From positions 62,001 through 126,000 of the forward strand of contig JAFRKV010000044.1 in the NCBI GenBank assembly GCA_017431515.1: DNA of 64,000 nt, read 5' to 3'. The notes beneath the pieces are model-generated. The model was not told the DNA's origin. It saw only the letters and a list, made by a program, of their open reading frames with translations, and made no database searches. Position numbers and translations under genes: made by a program. Source of the stretch: Lachnospiraceae bacterium. GTDB taxonomy: Bacteria > Bacillota > Clostridia > Lachnospirales > Lachnospiraceae. Shown piece after piece: positions 63,740 to 64,000 of the stretch; position 1 is the first letter of the stretch; each line of letters begins with the position of its first letter.

Positions 63740-64000
63740 TCAGTATAAATCCCACTTATTACTAATGAAAAAATTATCGATCGCGGCTACTATATCGTCG
63801 CTGCTCATCGATTTTAAAAGATATCCCTGGGGTTTAAGATTTACAACACGCATGATACTTTCACGATCGGATTTACCTGTTAAAAAGATGATAGGGATTT
63901 CCGAAGAATCAAACTCACTGCGTATCATCTCCATGACCTGAGACCCCGGAGTTATAGGCATATCATAATCAAGCAAAATAAGATCGGGTTTATGATTGGC
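63740..64000 (-). CDS. Receiver-domain protein, C-terminal part (5' end outside window)
   Basis: The last 86 codons of a response-regulator receiver. KPDLILLDYDMP supplies the phospho-acceptor Asp, IIFLTGKSDR the conserved Thr and PQGYLLKSMSSDDIVAAI the Lys. The gene ends 14 nt before the HD-GYP regulator, so the two are probably co-transcribed as part of one signalling system. Anything upstream of the receiver is beyond the window. Confidence 0.85.
   Translation of the reverse strand, partial: ANHKPDLILLDYDMPITPGSQVMEMIRSEFDSSEIPIIFLTGKSDRESIMRVVNLKPQGYLLKSMSSDDIVAAIDNFFISNKWDLY

Overview
The window is a stretch of low-to-mid-GC Firmicutes chromosome, most likely from an anaerobic gut or rumen member of the Lachnospiraceae (class Clostridia). 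The evidence is four-subunit 2-oxoacid:ferredoxin oxidoreductase, HydG for [FeFe]-hydrogenase assembly, a tryptophan T-box, DUF1846, GH3 and GH35 glycosidases, extended Shine-Dalgarno sites, and mostly tightly packed operons. No rRNA, tRNA, insertion sequence or CRISPR array was seen.

Layout. 0-4 kb: thioredoxin tail, thioredoxin reductase, small enzymes (GNAT, HAD, Nudix, cupin-like). 4-9.6 kb (minus): gpmI-purC-purF-purB plus a small gene, behind a clear promoter. 9.6-16 kb (minus): clostripain-type lipoprotein with a Tyr/Asp-rich tail, hydG, metY, pepD. 15.7-21 kb (minus): truA, udk, ABC-F ATPase, TVP38-type membrane protein. 21-27 kb: domain-permuted GH3, chemoreceptor, CbiG N-domain protein. 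26.7-31.5 kb (minus): porCDAB, a LysR regulator and cobO.

31.5-35.4 kb is the most unusual region. About 1 kb of AT-rich DNA is a diverged array phased every 9 bp (roughly TAT/CAT + 6). It precedes a ParA ATPase and a protein with two ribbon-helix-helix domains. Next comes an inverted copy of a three-hairpin palindromic repeat, three more 9-bp units, and a tyrosine-recombinase-like protein lacking most catalytic residues. It reads as a plasmid-type partition locus, with its centromere, on a chromosome.

35.5-50 kb: mgtE, a frameshifted L,D-transpeptidase gene, DUF1846 plus a Kv/RCK-type channel, azlCD, a c-di-GMP module (EAL protein with degenerate GGDEF; LacI-like sensor-GGDEF), a cation efflux gene with an apparent CTG start, and GH35. 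50-53 kb (plus): DHH phosphoesterase, ParB-like/HAD fusion, TrpB2. 53-60 kb (minus): complete trpEGDCFBA behind a Trp-specific T-box. 60-64 kb: decayed genes (NifX-like, M13 peptidase), a TtcA-like enzyme, an HD-GYP response regulator and a partial receiver protein.

A family of palindromic repeats is scattered through the window (3.7, 32.7, 34.3 and 44.4 kb). The two largest copies have different but internally complementary outer arms, which suggests selection for the folded structure.
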